Shown here: piece by piece, positions 1-10,429 of the stretch
Position numbering within the stretch: the stretch's first letter is position 1
How the letters are laid out: each line of letters begins with the position of its first letter
Source: Arenicola marina
Taxonomy: Eukaryota > Annelida > Polychaeta > Arenicolidae
Reading direction: 5' to 3'
DNA: 64,000 nucleotides
NCBI GenBank assembly: GCA_964019135.1
Contig: OZ025248.1
Location: 14,949,574 to 15,013,573, forward strand
Position numbers and translations under genes: made by a program
The notes under the pieces: generated by a model
What the model was told of the DNA's origin: nothing
The model's database searches: none
Seen by the model: the letters and a program-made list of their open reading frames with translations, nothing else

Positions 1-250
1 CAAAAGGTGAACGCAGCCAACGTCAGCCAGTGAACGGTGAACGCAGCCAACGGTGAACACAGCCAACGTCAGTCAGCAAACAGTGAACGTCAGCCAACGT
101 CAGTCAGCGAACGGTGCACACAGCCAACGTCAGCCAGCAAACAGTGAACGTCGGCCAAAGTCAGACAGCGAATGGTGAACGCAGCCAACGTCAGCCAACG
201 TCAGCCAGCGAACGGTGAACGCAGCCAACTTCAGCCAGCGAACGTGCTGA
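1..250. repeat. minisatellite, unit about 25-30 bp
   Basis: Degenerate tandem repeat built on the words CAGCCAACGTCAGCCAGC and GAACGGTGAACG. About nine copies with variable length; it continues past the left edge. No coding sense is seen in either strand. Confidence 0.85.
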
Positions 251-517
251 GCAGCCGTGTACGCCCAGACGCTACCCCACCCCTCAACCTCGAGATGACG
301 AGGTCAGCCGTAAGGGTAACCCAGCAAGCTATCCCCACCCCCAGATTGAGCCTGTAACGACCGAACCGGTCTGACCCCCAGCACCCAGGGTAACCAACCA
401 GGCCCGCAGGCCCACACGCACCGGGCAAAAAGCAGGCCAACGAGCCTGTAGATGGACCCTGCCACTACGGTCACCAGACCACTTGCAGGGTACTGTGGTC
501 TGGTACAGGGTACCGGC

Positions 518-632
518 TGAGTAGGGGGTTTCTCCGGGGACGTGGCTCACTCTCTCTTCCTTCTCCCATTGACGAGATATGACCAGAATTGGTTCCTTAA
601 ATTAAAGCATCCGGAATAAACAGCCCACCAAT
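518..632 (+). repeat. SINE tail fragment (family A)
   Basis: The stretch from GTAGGGGGTTTCTCCGGGG through CTTCCTTCTCCCATTGACG to CATCCGGAATA matches the 3' half of the complete tRNA-headed SINE at 18138-18387. The tRNA-like head is not recognisable, so this is a 5'-truncated or decayed copy. It directly abuts the 18-bp array to its right. Confidence 0.7.
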
Positions 633-637
633 CAGTA

Positions 638-832
638 CTGCCCCGGCACAGGGTACTGCCCCAGCCCAGGGTACTGCCCCAGCCCAGGGTACTGCCCCAG
701 CATAGGGTACTGCCCCAGCATAGGGTATTGCCCCAGCACAGGGTACTGCCCCAGCCCAGAGTACTGCCCCAGCACAGGGTATTGCCCCAGCACAGGGTAC
801 TGCCCCAACCCAGGGTATTGCCCAAGTGGAAG
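638..832. repeat. minisatellite, 18-bp unit
   Basis: About ten copies of an 18-bp unit with core GTACTGCCCCAGCCCAGG. 18 is divisible by three, so the minus strand gives open frames such as repeated LGQYPV; these are repeat artefacts. Confidence 0.9.
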
Positions 833-839
833 TAAGATA

Positions 840-3225
840 CTACCTTGGAAAAGTGCCATGGCCAAAATAATATTGCAACACACAACCTACACTAAAAATA
901 TATCATGATTCGGGGACATCATGGTGAGTATGTAGATTTCATGACTGACATTATTTTTACCCGACCATGACTTTGCACGACAGCTTTTTTTGCCGGATTT
1001 TCGCGGACTTTCCCTGACCGTGGGAACCCTGTCTTTGTGTGCCCATCGCCTGTCTGGGGGCCGCCCTCTACAGTCGCCGTTGTTTGTGCAGTCGCAGCGC
1101 CGAGCCAGGCCGACGATCAGCTGATCAGCGAATGGCAAGCCGCCCGGAGATCTCTCCCCGCAAGATGGCGCCACCGGTGTTACTACGGACTGCACCGAGC
1201 GTCTCCCGTACCCTCCAAGGCAGGGTATGGAATGAGCATGTCCGCCAGGTGTGGGCAGTCCTGGCCGGGGTTTACGGCGGCAACCCATCCAACAGATAAC
1301 TGACTGCAGCTTTTTTACAAGAATGGACGGATTGGTGCTTTGGGCCACCTCTGTGAACATATAAACTACACTGGTAGACAAAACGTAGCGATGACAGACG
1401 GAGATAATGCTTAATAATGAATTCTATAACGCGCCATGAAGGACTTCACAAATACACCCCCCCCCTCCCCCCCCACCGCAAGATCTTTGACAAAAAAAAC
1501 CTGGCTGGCGCAAAGAGTTCTGGTAAAAAAAAAAACAGCGTTTAATGTGTCTTCTGATGTAGACTTTTTCTAGGAAGGGGATGACATAGAAGGCTTTATA
1601 TTAATGAGCTGCCTCTCAAATAAGTCGGGGCTGATTGTCAGGCGTGCAAGTGGGAAGCCAACGAAGGTCCTTGCCAAACAGGGCTGAAGAGACCGCTCCC
1701 CCCCCCCCCCCCAACCCCCCCTCTCCCTGCCGTAGCCACGTCATAGTCGACGGAACAGGCACAGCCCCGAGATCCGGCCCTACACCCACGCTAAGCCCCC
1801 GTCCTTCACAGCACGCCGCACGGCTCACAAGGCCTCCCCTCCCCTTCCCTCTCCTCTCGGCCAGTGTCCAGTTACTGCAGGGACATGCAGCAATGGGCGC
1901 CGGCGGGAATGAGCGGGTGGGCATGGGCGCCGGCGGGAATGGGCGGGTGGGCATGGGCGGGCGGAGGAACAACGACTGGACACATGTGTAATACGTGTAA
2001 TACACGGGGAACGCCAAGGAAACACGACACACAGAAAAGGTGGAAAAGGGAGAGGAAAGGAGGGGCAACATTCAGGAAGGGACACATAGTTATTAAGAAA
2101 CGTACCTTGTATGCGGAAAGGGGAGTGGAAAGGCAAGGATGGAGAACGGGACACGAAATAGCAAAAATATAGAAAGGGAGAGGGCGTACCATATTGAGAA
2201 AAGACAAGAAAAGGGAAGACATACAAAAAGTAAGCCAGCGGGAATATAGAAATGGAAGGGGAGAACGTAGGCCGAGGGACATAGACATGGAGAGGTAAGG
2301 TATAACATGCGAAAAGGAAGGCAAGACTTGAGCCGAGGCTCTGAAAGACATCTGTGGGAGGAGTGTCCGTGCTCAGGGACGCCGGCAGTGATTGCTGCGC
2401 TGACGATGGTACTGCCGTCAAGGACGTGTTGACGGTCCGGTGGGTGTTACCCTCGGGAAGAGCCCCCTCCTTCCTGTCTCTCCCTCATTCAGTCCCCTCA
2501 TCCGTCATGCACCTCTGTGTCGGGGGTAATCAGCCGTGCTCCCCTGTCCGGGCGCCACTCACTACAAACCACACCACCCCGATCTCCATGCATACAGCCT
2601 TAGCCTTAAACAGACTTTGGTACAGTCCGAAACTCGCGAGTTCCAAGGAATGGGGATAGGGAATAAGCACACCAGACCTGTTCGTTGGCATTTATCTGCC
2701 TGTCCCACAAAGACGACTGATTGGCAGCACATTTCCGCTCACGGCTGAATGAATCAATTTGTGATGGAGACCCAAGGAGAGAACTATACCACAAAGGTAG
2801 CAGACGAAAGGAGAACCAGACAAAAATACCTGACAAAACAAGTGCCAGACAAATGGAAGACTAGACCAATGAACCAGACAGAAGGAGCACCAGACACAAA
2901 AAGAACTAAACGATATGAGACGCGCATTATACGAGGGTGACCCGCAATGAGACTTGCGTAATGCCAGACTGAGGCAGACAGATCACTCTTTCAAAGCGCG
3001 GCGCCCAGTGATCCGCCTAGATCCACGCCACGTCGGGATATTAGAAACAAAAACACGCTACTTATGAGGCAATCTCGTTTCGCCTATTACGGCAGCCAGA
3101 CGAGCGATACAAAACGCGATGGAAACCCTCGGTGTATCACAAACAGTGGGATCTGGCGGCCGTGAGTAACTCCGCTGTGCTAGAAAACGCTGGAATCATA
3201 TCAGGACGCACGAGCCCGCATCAAC
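840..3225. other. non-coding stretch, no gene recognised
   Basis: Unique-looking sequence with poly-C runs near 1456-1480 and 1697-1712, a GC-rich block at 1030-1300, and a 30-bp unit present about twice at 1893-1960 (core ATGGGCGCCGGCGGGAAT). No exon with family similarity was recognised on either strand. The longer open frames here (for example 887-1381 minus) are low-complexity or show no domain. Confidence 0.5.
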
Positions 3226-3227
3226 CT

Positions 3228-6200
3228 ATTCCAGGGACCGCCAGAGGCTCTTCCAGGGACCACCAGAGGTTCTTCCAGAGACCGCCAGAGGCTCTTCCAG
3301 GGACCGCCAGAGGCTCTTCCAGGGACCGCCAGAGGCTCTTCCAGGGACCACCAGAGGCTCTTCTAGGGACCGCCAGAGGCTCTTCTAGGGACCGCCAGAG
3401 GCTCTTCTAGGGACCGCCAGAGGCTCTTCCAGGGACCGCCAGAAGCTCTTCCAGGGACCGCCAGAGGCTCTTCTAGGGACCGCCAGAGGCTCTTCCAGGG
3501 ACCGCCAGAGGCTCTTCCAGGGACCGCCAGAGGCTCTTCCAGGGACCACCAGAGGCTCTTTCAGGGACCGCCAGAGGATCTTCCAGGGACCGCCAGAGGC
3601 TCTTCTAGGGACCGCCAGAGGCTCTTCTAGGGACCGCCAGAAGCTCTTCCAGGGACCGCCAGAGGCTCTTCTAGGGACCGCCAGAGGCTCTTCTAGGGAC
3701 CGCCAGAGGCTCTTCCAGGGACCGCCAGAAGCTCTTCCAGGGACCACCAGAGGCTCTTCCAGGGACCGCCAGAGGCTCTTCTAAGGACCGCCAGAAGCTC
3801 TTCCAGGGACCGCCAGAGGCTCGCCAGAGGCTCTTCCAGAGACCGCCAGAGGCTCTTCTAGGAACCGCCAGAGGCTCTTCTAGGAACCGCCAGAGGCTCT
3901 TCTAGGGACCGCCAGAAGGGCTTCTAGGGACCGCCAGAAGCTCTTCCAGGGACCGCCAGAGGCTCTTCCAGGGACCGCCAGAGGCTCTTCCAGAGACCGC
4001 CAGAGGCTCTTCCAGGGACCGCCAGAGGCTCTTCCAGAGACCGCCAGAGGCTCTTCCAGGGACCGCCAGAGGCTCTTCCGGGACCGCCAGAAGCTCTTCC
4101 AGGGACCGCCAGAAGCTCTTCCAGGGACCGCCAGAGGCTCTTCTAGGGACCGCCAGAAGCTCTTCCAGGGACCGCCAGAGGATCTTCCAGGGACCGCCAG
4201 AGGCTCTTCCAGGGACCACCAGAGGCTCTTCCAGGGACCGCCAGAGGATCTTCCAGGGACCGCCAGAGGCTCTTCCAGGGACCACCAGAGGCTCTTCCAG
4301 GGACCGCCAGAGGATCTTCCAGGGACCGCCAGAGGCTCTTCTAGGGACCGCCAGAGGCTCTTCTAGGAACCGCCAGAGGCTCTTCTAGGGACCGCCAGAA
4401 GCTCTTCTAGGGACCGCCAGAGGCTCTTCCAGGGACCGCCAGAAGCTCTTCCAGGGACCACCAGAGGCTCTTCCAGGGACCGCCAGAGGCTCTTCTAGGG
4501 ACCGCCAGAAGCTCTTCCAGGGACCGCCAGAGGCTCGCCAGAGGCTCTTCCAGAGACCGCCAGAGGCTCTTCTAGGGACCGCCAGAGGCTCTTCTAGGGA
4601 CCGCCAGAGGCTCTTCCAGGGACCGCCAGAAGCTCTTCCAGGGACCACCAGAGGCTCTTCCAGGGACCGCCAGAGGCTCTTCTAGGGACCGCCAGAAGCT
4701 CTTCCAGGGACCGCCAGAGGCTCGCCAGAGGCTCTTCCAAAGACCGCCAGAGGCTCTTCCAGAGACCGCCAGAGGCTCTTCTAGGAACCGCCAGAGGCTC
4801 TTCTAGGGACCGCCAGAGGCTCTTCTAGGGACCGCCAGAAGCTCTTCTAGGGACCGCCAGAAGTTCTTCTAGGGACCGCCAGAAGCTCTTCCAGGGACCG
4901 CCAGAGGCTCTTCTAGGGACCGCCAGAGGCTCGCCAGAGGCTCTTCCAGAGACCGCCAGAGGCTCTTCTAGGGACCGCCAGAGGCTCGCCAGAGGCTCTT
5001 CCAGGGACCGCCAGAGGCTCTTCTAGGGACCGCCAGAAGCTCTTCTAGGGACCGCCAGAAGCTCTTCCAGGGACCGCCAGAGGCTCTTCTAGGGACCGCC
5101 AGAGGCTCGCCAGAGGCTCTTCCAGAGACCGCCAGAGGCTCTTCTAGGGACCGCCAGAGGCTCGCCAGAGGCTCTTCCAGGGACCGCCAGAAGCTCTTCC
5201 AGGGACCGCCAGAGGCTCTTCTAGGGACCGCCAGAGGCTCGCCCGAGGCTCTTCCAGGGACCGCCAGAGGCTCTTCTAGGGACCGCCAGAAGCTCTTCTA
5301 GGGACCGCCAGAAGCTCTTCCAGGAACCGCCAGAGGCTCTTCCAGGAACCGCCAGAGGCTCTTCTAGGGACCGCCAGAAGCTCTTCCAGGGACCGCCAGA
5401 GGCTCTTCCAGGGACCGCCAGAGGCTCTTCCAGAGACCGCCAGAGGCTCTTCCAGGGACCGCCAGAGGCTCTTCCAGAGACCGCCAGAGGCTCTTCCGGG
5501 ACCGCCAGAAGCTCTTCCAGGGACCGCCAGAAGCTCTTCCAGGGACCACCAGAGGCTCTTCCAGGGACCGCCAGAGGCTCTTCTAGGGACCGCCAGAAGC
5601 TCTTCCAGGGACCGCCAGAGGCTCGCCAGAGGCTCTTCCAGAGACCGCCAGAGGCTCTTCCAGAGACCGCCAGAGGCTCTTCTAGGAACCGCCAGAGGCT
5701 CTTCTAGGGACCGCCAGAGGCTCTTCTAGGGACCGCCAGAAGCTCTTCTAGGGACCGCCAGAAGTTCTTCTAGGGACCGCCAGAAGCTCTTCCAGGGACC
5801 GCCAGAGGCTCTTCTAGGGACCGCCAGAGGCTCGCCAGAGGCTCTTCCAGAGACCGCCAGAGGCTCTTCTAGGGACCGCCAGAGGCTCGCCAGAGGCTCT
5901 TCCAGGGACCGCCAGAGGCTCTTCTAGGGACCGCCAGAAGCTCTTCTAGGGACCGCCAGAAGCTCTTCCAGGGACCGCCAGAGGCTCTTCTAGGGACCGC
6001 CAGAGGCTCGCCAGAGGCTCTTCCAGAGACCGCCAGAGGCTCTTCTAGGGACCGCCAGAGGCTCGCCAGAGGCTCTTCCAGGGACCGCCAGAAGCTCTTC
6101 CAGGGACCGCCAGAGGCTCTTCTAGGGACCGCCAGAGGCTCGCCCGAGGCTCTTCCAGGGACCGCCAGAGGCTCTTCTAGGGACCGCCAGAAGCTCTTCT

Positions 6201-6537
6201 AGGGACCGCCAGAAGCTCTTCCAGGAACCGCCAGAGGCTCTTCCAGGAACCGCCAGAGGCTCTTCTAGGGACCGCCAGAAGCTCTTCCAGGGACCGCCAG
6301 AGGCTCTTCCAGGGACCGCCAGAGGCTCTTCCAGAGACCGCCAGAGGCTCTTCCAGGGACCGCCAGAGGCTCTTCCAGAGACCGCCAGAGGCTCTTCCAG
6401 GGACCGCCAGAGGCTCTTCCGGGACCGCCAGAAGCTCTTCCAGGGACCGCCAGAAGCTCTTCCAGGGACCGCCAGAGGCTCTTCTAGGGACCGCCAGAAG
6501 CTCTTCCAGGGACCGCCAGAGGATCTTCTAGGGACCG
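3228..6537. repeat. minisatellite, 22-bp unit, about 150 copies
   Basis: The unit GGGACCGCCAGAGGCTCTTC plus two bases repeats for 3.3 kb with point variants (CTTCTAG/CTTCCAG, AGAAGC/AGAGGC, ACCACC/ACCGCC). Shortened units containing GGCTCGCCAGAGG recur. Because 22 is not a multiple of three, all frames cycle through the same 22-residue peptide over three units, giving spurious minus-strand ORFs. It contains a higher-order duplication, listed separately. Confidence 0.95.
4618..6379. repeat. 901-bp higher-order tandem duplication inside the 22-bp array
   Basis: Rare variants recur at a constant offset of 901 bp: AAGTTCTTCT at 4861 and 5762, and GCCCGAGGCTCTTCC at 5241 and 6142. The variant order between them also matches, from about 4618/5519 to 5478/6379. 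901 is 41 units minus one base, so this is a recent block duplication within the array. A second shared block (around 4078 and 6419) suggests nested duplications. Confidence 0.75.
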
Positions 6538-6833
6538 TGGTATTCACCACACAAAGGACACCCTAAGGCTACATGCTACGGTCTCTATGGCATCCATGGT
6601 GAGGGGAGAGGGTGGGGGGATAGTGGATTGGGAGAGGAGATGGGGGAGGGGGTGACTGTATCCCTCGTTCTCCATCCAATATGGATCTCTCCCCCCCCCC
6701 CGCCCCTTCAGCATACTGTACTGGTATATTGGTGTTAAACAAGTGAACCAGTCAAGCAAGATCAATATATACACGTATGTGTCAGATCAGTTTGCTATGT
6801 GTATAATCGTTAAGACATGTTGTGTGTAAACAT

Positions 6834-7215
6834 TGTACAATCAGAGCGCTCTCTCTATAACTTGTACTATCAGAGCGCCGTCTCTATATATTGTACCATC
6901 AGAGCGCCGTCTCTATATATTGTACCATCAGAGCGCCGTCTCTATACATTGTACCATCAGAGCGCTGTCTCTATAAATTGTACTATCAGAGCGCTGTCTC
7001 TAAATTTTACTATCAGAGCGCTGTCTCTATAAATTGTACTATCAGAGCGCCGTCTCTATATATTGTACCATCAGAGCGCCGTCTCTATACACTGTACCAT
7101 CAGAGCGCTGTCTCTATACATTGTACTATAAGAGCGCTGTCTCTATAAATTGTACTATCAGAGCGCTGTCTCTATAAATTGTACTATCACTACCATCAGA
7201 GCGCTGTCTCTACGG
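6834..7215. repeat. minisatellite, 29-bp unit
   Basis: About 13 copies of a 29-bp unit with core TACCATCAGAGCGCCGTCTC followed by a TATA-rich end. Some copies change CC to CT. Plus-strand open frames through it are repeat artefacts. Confidence 0.92.
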
Positions 7216-7496
7216 GGAGCCTTCCTGGGAAAAAAAGCAAAACGAAATATCTGGCACAAAGATGGCGGCGGTCTTGCATCACTTTCCTTTATTAATGACA
7301 ATCGAACGTGTAGCACATGTTGCTATGGTAACTCGTCTACCGGTAATTAACACCATCTCGTGACCAACAACCGGAGATCGGATCGGTTGCCAAGGTCATG
7401 TCATGAACAGAAAATAGTAAGTAAACAAGCGGCAATATGGGGGGGGGGGGTTACCTTTTGGGGGCATGCTGATTGGCTTTACTCGACCAGTTAGGG

Positions 7497-7604
7497 AAGC
7501 GGGAGAGGAGGGGGAGGGGAGGGAGAGGGGAGGCGGTGGGTCTTACCTTCTCGGGACATGCCGACGCTGAAGCATTTCTTCAGTCGGCAGTACTGGCAAC
7601 TGTT
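7497..7604 (-). pseudogene. duplicated end of nuclear receptor exon 2 with its 5' splice site
   Basis: Positions 7547-7604 repeat the last 58 bases of the exon at 7662-7803, encoding NSCQYCRLKKCFSVGMSRE, followed by a donor-like GAAG|GTAAGA at 7541-7546. The C/T-rich intron sequence after the donor is also shared, so about 110 bp is duplicated with a 115-bp offset. Directly upstream of the copy, on the minus strand, lies a C-rich tract ending in AACAG, which looks like a 3' splice site. The copy could therefore act as a 53-bp cryptic exon. Joined after the true exon it would bring a stop within a few codons. That it is ever spliced is inference. Confidence 0.8.
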
Positions 7605-7661
7605 GGGGAGGGGGGGGGGGGGCGAGGGGGAGAGGAGGGGGAGGACGGGGGCGGGCATTAC

Positions 7662-7803
7662 CTTCACGGGACATGCCGACGCTGAAGCATTTCTTCAGTC
7701 GGCAGTACTGGCAGCTGTTACGGCTGAATGGCGTGATCTCGCACTTCTCGTCGTTGGAGCAGCGATGGTTCATTCCCTGCGTTATACAGCGCCTGAAGAA
7801 ACC
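7662..7803 (-). CDS. nuclear receptor DNA-binding domain, zinc finger 2 exon
   Basis: The exon starts after a good acceptor (TTGTGCTTCCAG) and ends GAA G|GTAATG. It encodes 47 residues, beginning GFFRRCITQGMNHRC and ending CQYCRLKKCFSVGMSRE: the second C4 zinc finger plus the start of the C-terminal extension. The four finger-2 cysteines (NHRC, EKC, NSC, QYC) are present and the D-box spacing is five residues (SNDEK). Phase fits the finger-1 exon at 10329-10427, giving CEGCKGFFRR across the junction. Nuclear receptors are nuclear ligand-regulated or orphan transcription factors. The P-box EGCKG and CRLKKC context point to the NR1-type group; the exact subfamily is not settled. Hinge and ligand-binding exons should lie to the left but were not recognised. 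Confidence 0.93.
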
Positions 7804-10328
7804 CTGGAAGCACAAGCCGCAAACCGCCATCTTACAATAACACATCAAATGTACATTAATACGTCAACCACATCACACATCAAATGTACGGCACTGATAC
7901 GAGGTAAAATCCTCATCGGACCATCCACACCTGTACCTTTTCGGCACCCATGCCCCAAGTAAAGTCAGCATTGAATTTCAAAATGCTCTCTAATATAGCC
8001 TTACAATGGTGCCACGTGTAACATAACTTGAACCATTGGACTCACAACTGAGAGTAAAATAAGCTGAACTAAGTACCTAGTGTAACTTGGAGGACAAGGT
8101 TTCCGGCTTACAGAGATTTGAAGGCAATGAGTCTAAACACCTCACACACGTGTGCGATTTAATATTGTGTACGCGAACGGTCAAAAGATCCCGATTTAGA
8201 ATAATCAGCTATTCCGACGAGGAGGACAGGGGTGGGGGTGGGGGTAGAGGGTGAGGCGGACCCTCAAGTAGTCCGGCCGCTACACCCAAGCAGCTGTCTC
8301 TATCAGGCAAACGGATAACGAAACTCACTCAGATTTGCAACAATTAAAAGGCGCTCTCTCAAATCGTCACTGTTTTTTTTTAAAGGAATATTTGATGTGA
8401 GTGTGAGATAAAAGGCAAATTACGAGTTTGGACCAGCGAACCGACAAAAGCACATAACAGCTGCGCAACTCTCGCAACTTCTCGCAGCTTCTCCCGGTCT
8501 GAGCTACGCAGGGCAGTTTAGGCGGGAAGTACGCGGTTATGTCGTCTGCTTCTGAGCGCAGAGACGCCGCACCGCCTGTTATTCTAGTGTTAATTAAAGC
8601 ATAGGTTGAACGCTGGCTCCCGGGTCGGTCCTACCGGTACAAGTCTGTACGCTGTGGCTACGTCATAGGGGGTAAGTAAAGGACCATCAACAGGAGCCAT
8701 GTGTCGGGATATGTTGCATATCATCTGCGTGCATGAAGGAATCCCTGCCCTATTATCTCCAGCTCCGGCGTCACCGAGTGGATGAGGTGCTAGGCCAGCT
8801 CTCGCTCTATCCTCTGGGACCTATTCTCCAACATGGCTCCAGCGGCAGCCAGATGGGTTTTGCGAACTTCATCTAGTCCACGCCGTGCATTTCCTAAATT
8901 CCAAGTCTTTTTTAAGTTTTCTGAATTTAGTTCTTCGTTTGTCTGTTTGGGGTTGGTGGGTTGATGGTTGTGGTCGGGAGCGGCTGGGCGACGCAGTGGC
9001 TGGCCAGCCCGCCCCTCGCCTCGCCCACCCCGCCATGGTGCCCCCCAGACCGCCCTGCCTGCCGCGGCAACTATCTCCACGGTCCACGGTCAATGAACGG
9101 ACAATAATGTACATTGTCCCCATAACAGGCAAATAAACCTACCATTGGCGCCGCCGAAAGCATCAGACACCTTACGTGATAGGAAATCGCCGAGTCCCAC
9201 TTGTCACCCACAGTTATATATTACTGGCAAACAAAACGGCCACTGTTTGTAATAACCCCCCACCCCCCACGCCTCCGCGCACCTACCCCCCCCCACCCCC
9301 CTTCAATTACTACCCAAGTGATCCAACGCGTGTAGCGGTGTCTGAACAAGCCGCACAAGGTCTTCCTCGTGGCCTGCCAACCGTTACCACGGCAGGAAGG
9401 GCGTCCCCATGGGGACCACCGCTAGGACGGGACCCAGGCGAGCCATCAATCTCCGTCACGTGACAGCTCGTGCATTGTACACGTCAGTCAAGGCACAAGG
9501 TGGCCATCATTGCTTGGCGCTCGTCCAGTACCAGCCACCAGACACCTATCCTCAAGTGTTCGTGTATTAGTGCTGTCACATTGAGGACATGTCACGTTAT
9601 TTGTCACGTTTCGCACCAATTCCAAGCGCCACGAAGTCGTTAAAAATAAAAAATAAATTCTTCTTGCAACATGGCACTACCTTCGCTCAAGAGCACGTAT
9701 TCTTCAAATTTCTCTTGTACCGCGTTATGACCCCTTTCAACAAGAAAGGAACGTGAGTAAGTGCGAAATAATATTTCCCATTAGGCCTAGTATTCTTCTG
9801 TTATGTTGTATGGAAAAAGCCGGCGTTTAACCCAAGGCGGCATAAAATAATATTGTGATAGTGGGCCTGCTCCAAGTAAACACAGCGTTCACATTACCCA
9901 GTGCGAAATACCGTGTGCTGCGCTAACAACTTGGTCATCAAGATTTCTTTTTCTAAAATAATCGGCGCTGGTGAGTGGGTGAAATTTCAGTATATATACG
10001 TTGTTTCATTTTTAACTACTGAATGGGTTTATTGCGTCCGGATACCTCCCCCATCGCTCACGTATAACTTACAATCAGCGACTTCACGCCCCCTAACGTT
10101 ATCATGAAGATGAATGACCAATGAGGTCACCACAAATACTGACGCCAATGACGTCATCATAAATATTGACGCCAATGACGCCATCATAAATAATGACGAC
10201 TATGACGTCATCACAAATAATGACAGTAATTACGTGATCACAAGTCATGACGTCATAAAACAATTTTTTTATATGGTTTCATAACGGACGCGTGTAGATC
10301 GTCAGGAAGCGGATATGACGTCACTGAC
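7804..10328 (-). other. nuclear receptor intron between zinc-finger exons
   Basis: 2.5-kb intron bounded by AAG|GTCAGTGA at 10328 and TTCCAG at 7804. It is mostly unique sequence with C-rich runs near 9260-9300. An open minus-strand stretch at 8790-9080 (with ENLKKTWNLGNARRGLDEV) has no recognised family. The right end carries the TGACGTCA-type repeat listed separately. Confidence 0.6.
10118..10262. promoter_or_regulatory. 27-bp repeat cluster of CRE-like TGACGTCA sites
   Basis: Four to five degenerate copies of a 27-bp unit (period seen at 10145, 10172, 10199), each with a full or partial TGACGTCA palindrome followed by TCATAAATA or TCACAAATA. Full TGACGTCA palindromes occur in three places, the others being variants such as TGACGCCA. 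The cluster lies 70-210 bp inside the intron after the nuclear receptor start exon. TGACGTCA is the established CREB/ATF recognition site; regulatory use here is inference. Confidence 0.5.
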
Positions 10329-10427
10329 CTTGCATCCCTCGCAGGAGTCGACGCCGTAGTGGAAGCCCGACGCCTCGTCCCCGCAGACCCGACACTGCGG
10401 GCCCTTCGTCTTGCCCGCGCCAGACAT
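10329..10427 (-). CDS. nuclear receptor start exon with zinc finger 1
   Basis: Encodes 33 residues from ATG at 10427: [11 protein letters not shown] then [18 protein letters not shown] and EGCK, ending AAG|GTCAGTGA. It carries the four zinc-binding cysteines of finger 1 and the GFHYGV motif typical of PPAR/NR1-like receptors. The start is chosen because an in-frame TGA lies nine codons upstream and the N-terminal A/B region is often this short when encoded on one exon. An upstream spliced exon cannot be excluded. The next coding exon is 7662-7803, in matching phase 0. With it the DNA-binding domain is complete except for the end of the C-terminal extension. Confidence 0.9.
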
Positions 10428-10429
10428 CG

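Noticed and set aside
887-1381. 164-codon minus-strand open frame
   Set aside because: No recognisable domain; it spans a GC-rich block and AT-rich flank without splice or family support.
3385-6550. Series of minus-strand open frames rich in VPGRASGGPWKS
   Set aside because: Translation of the 22-bp minisatellite.
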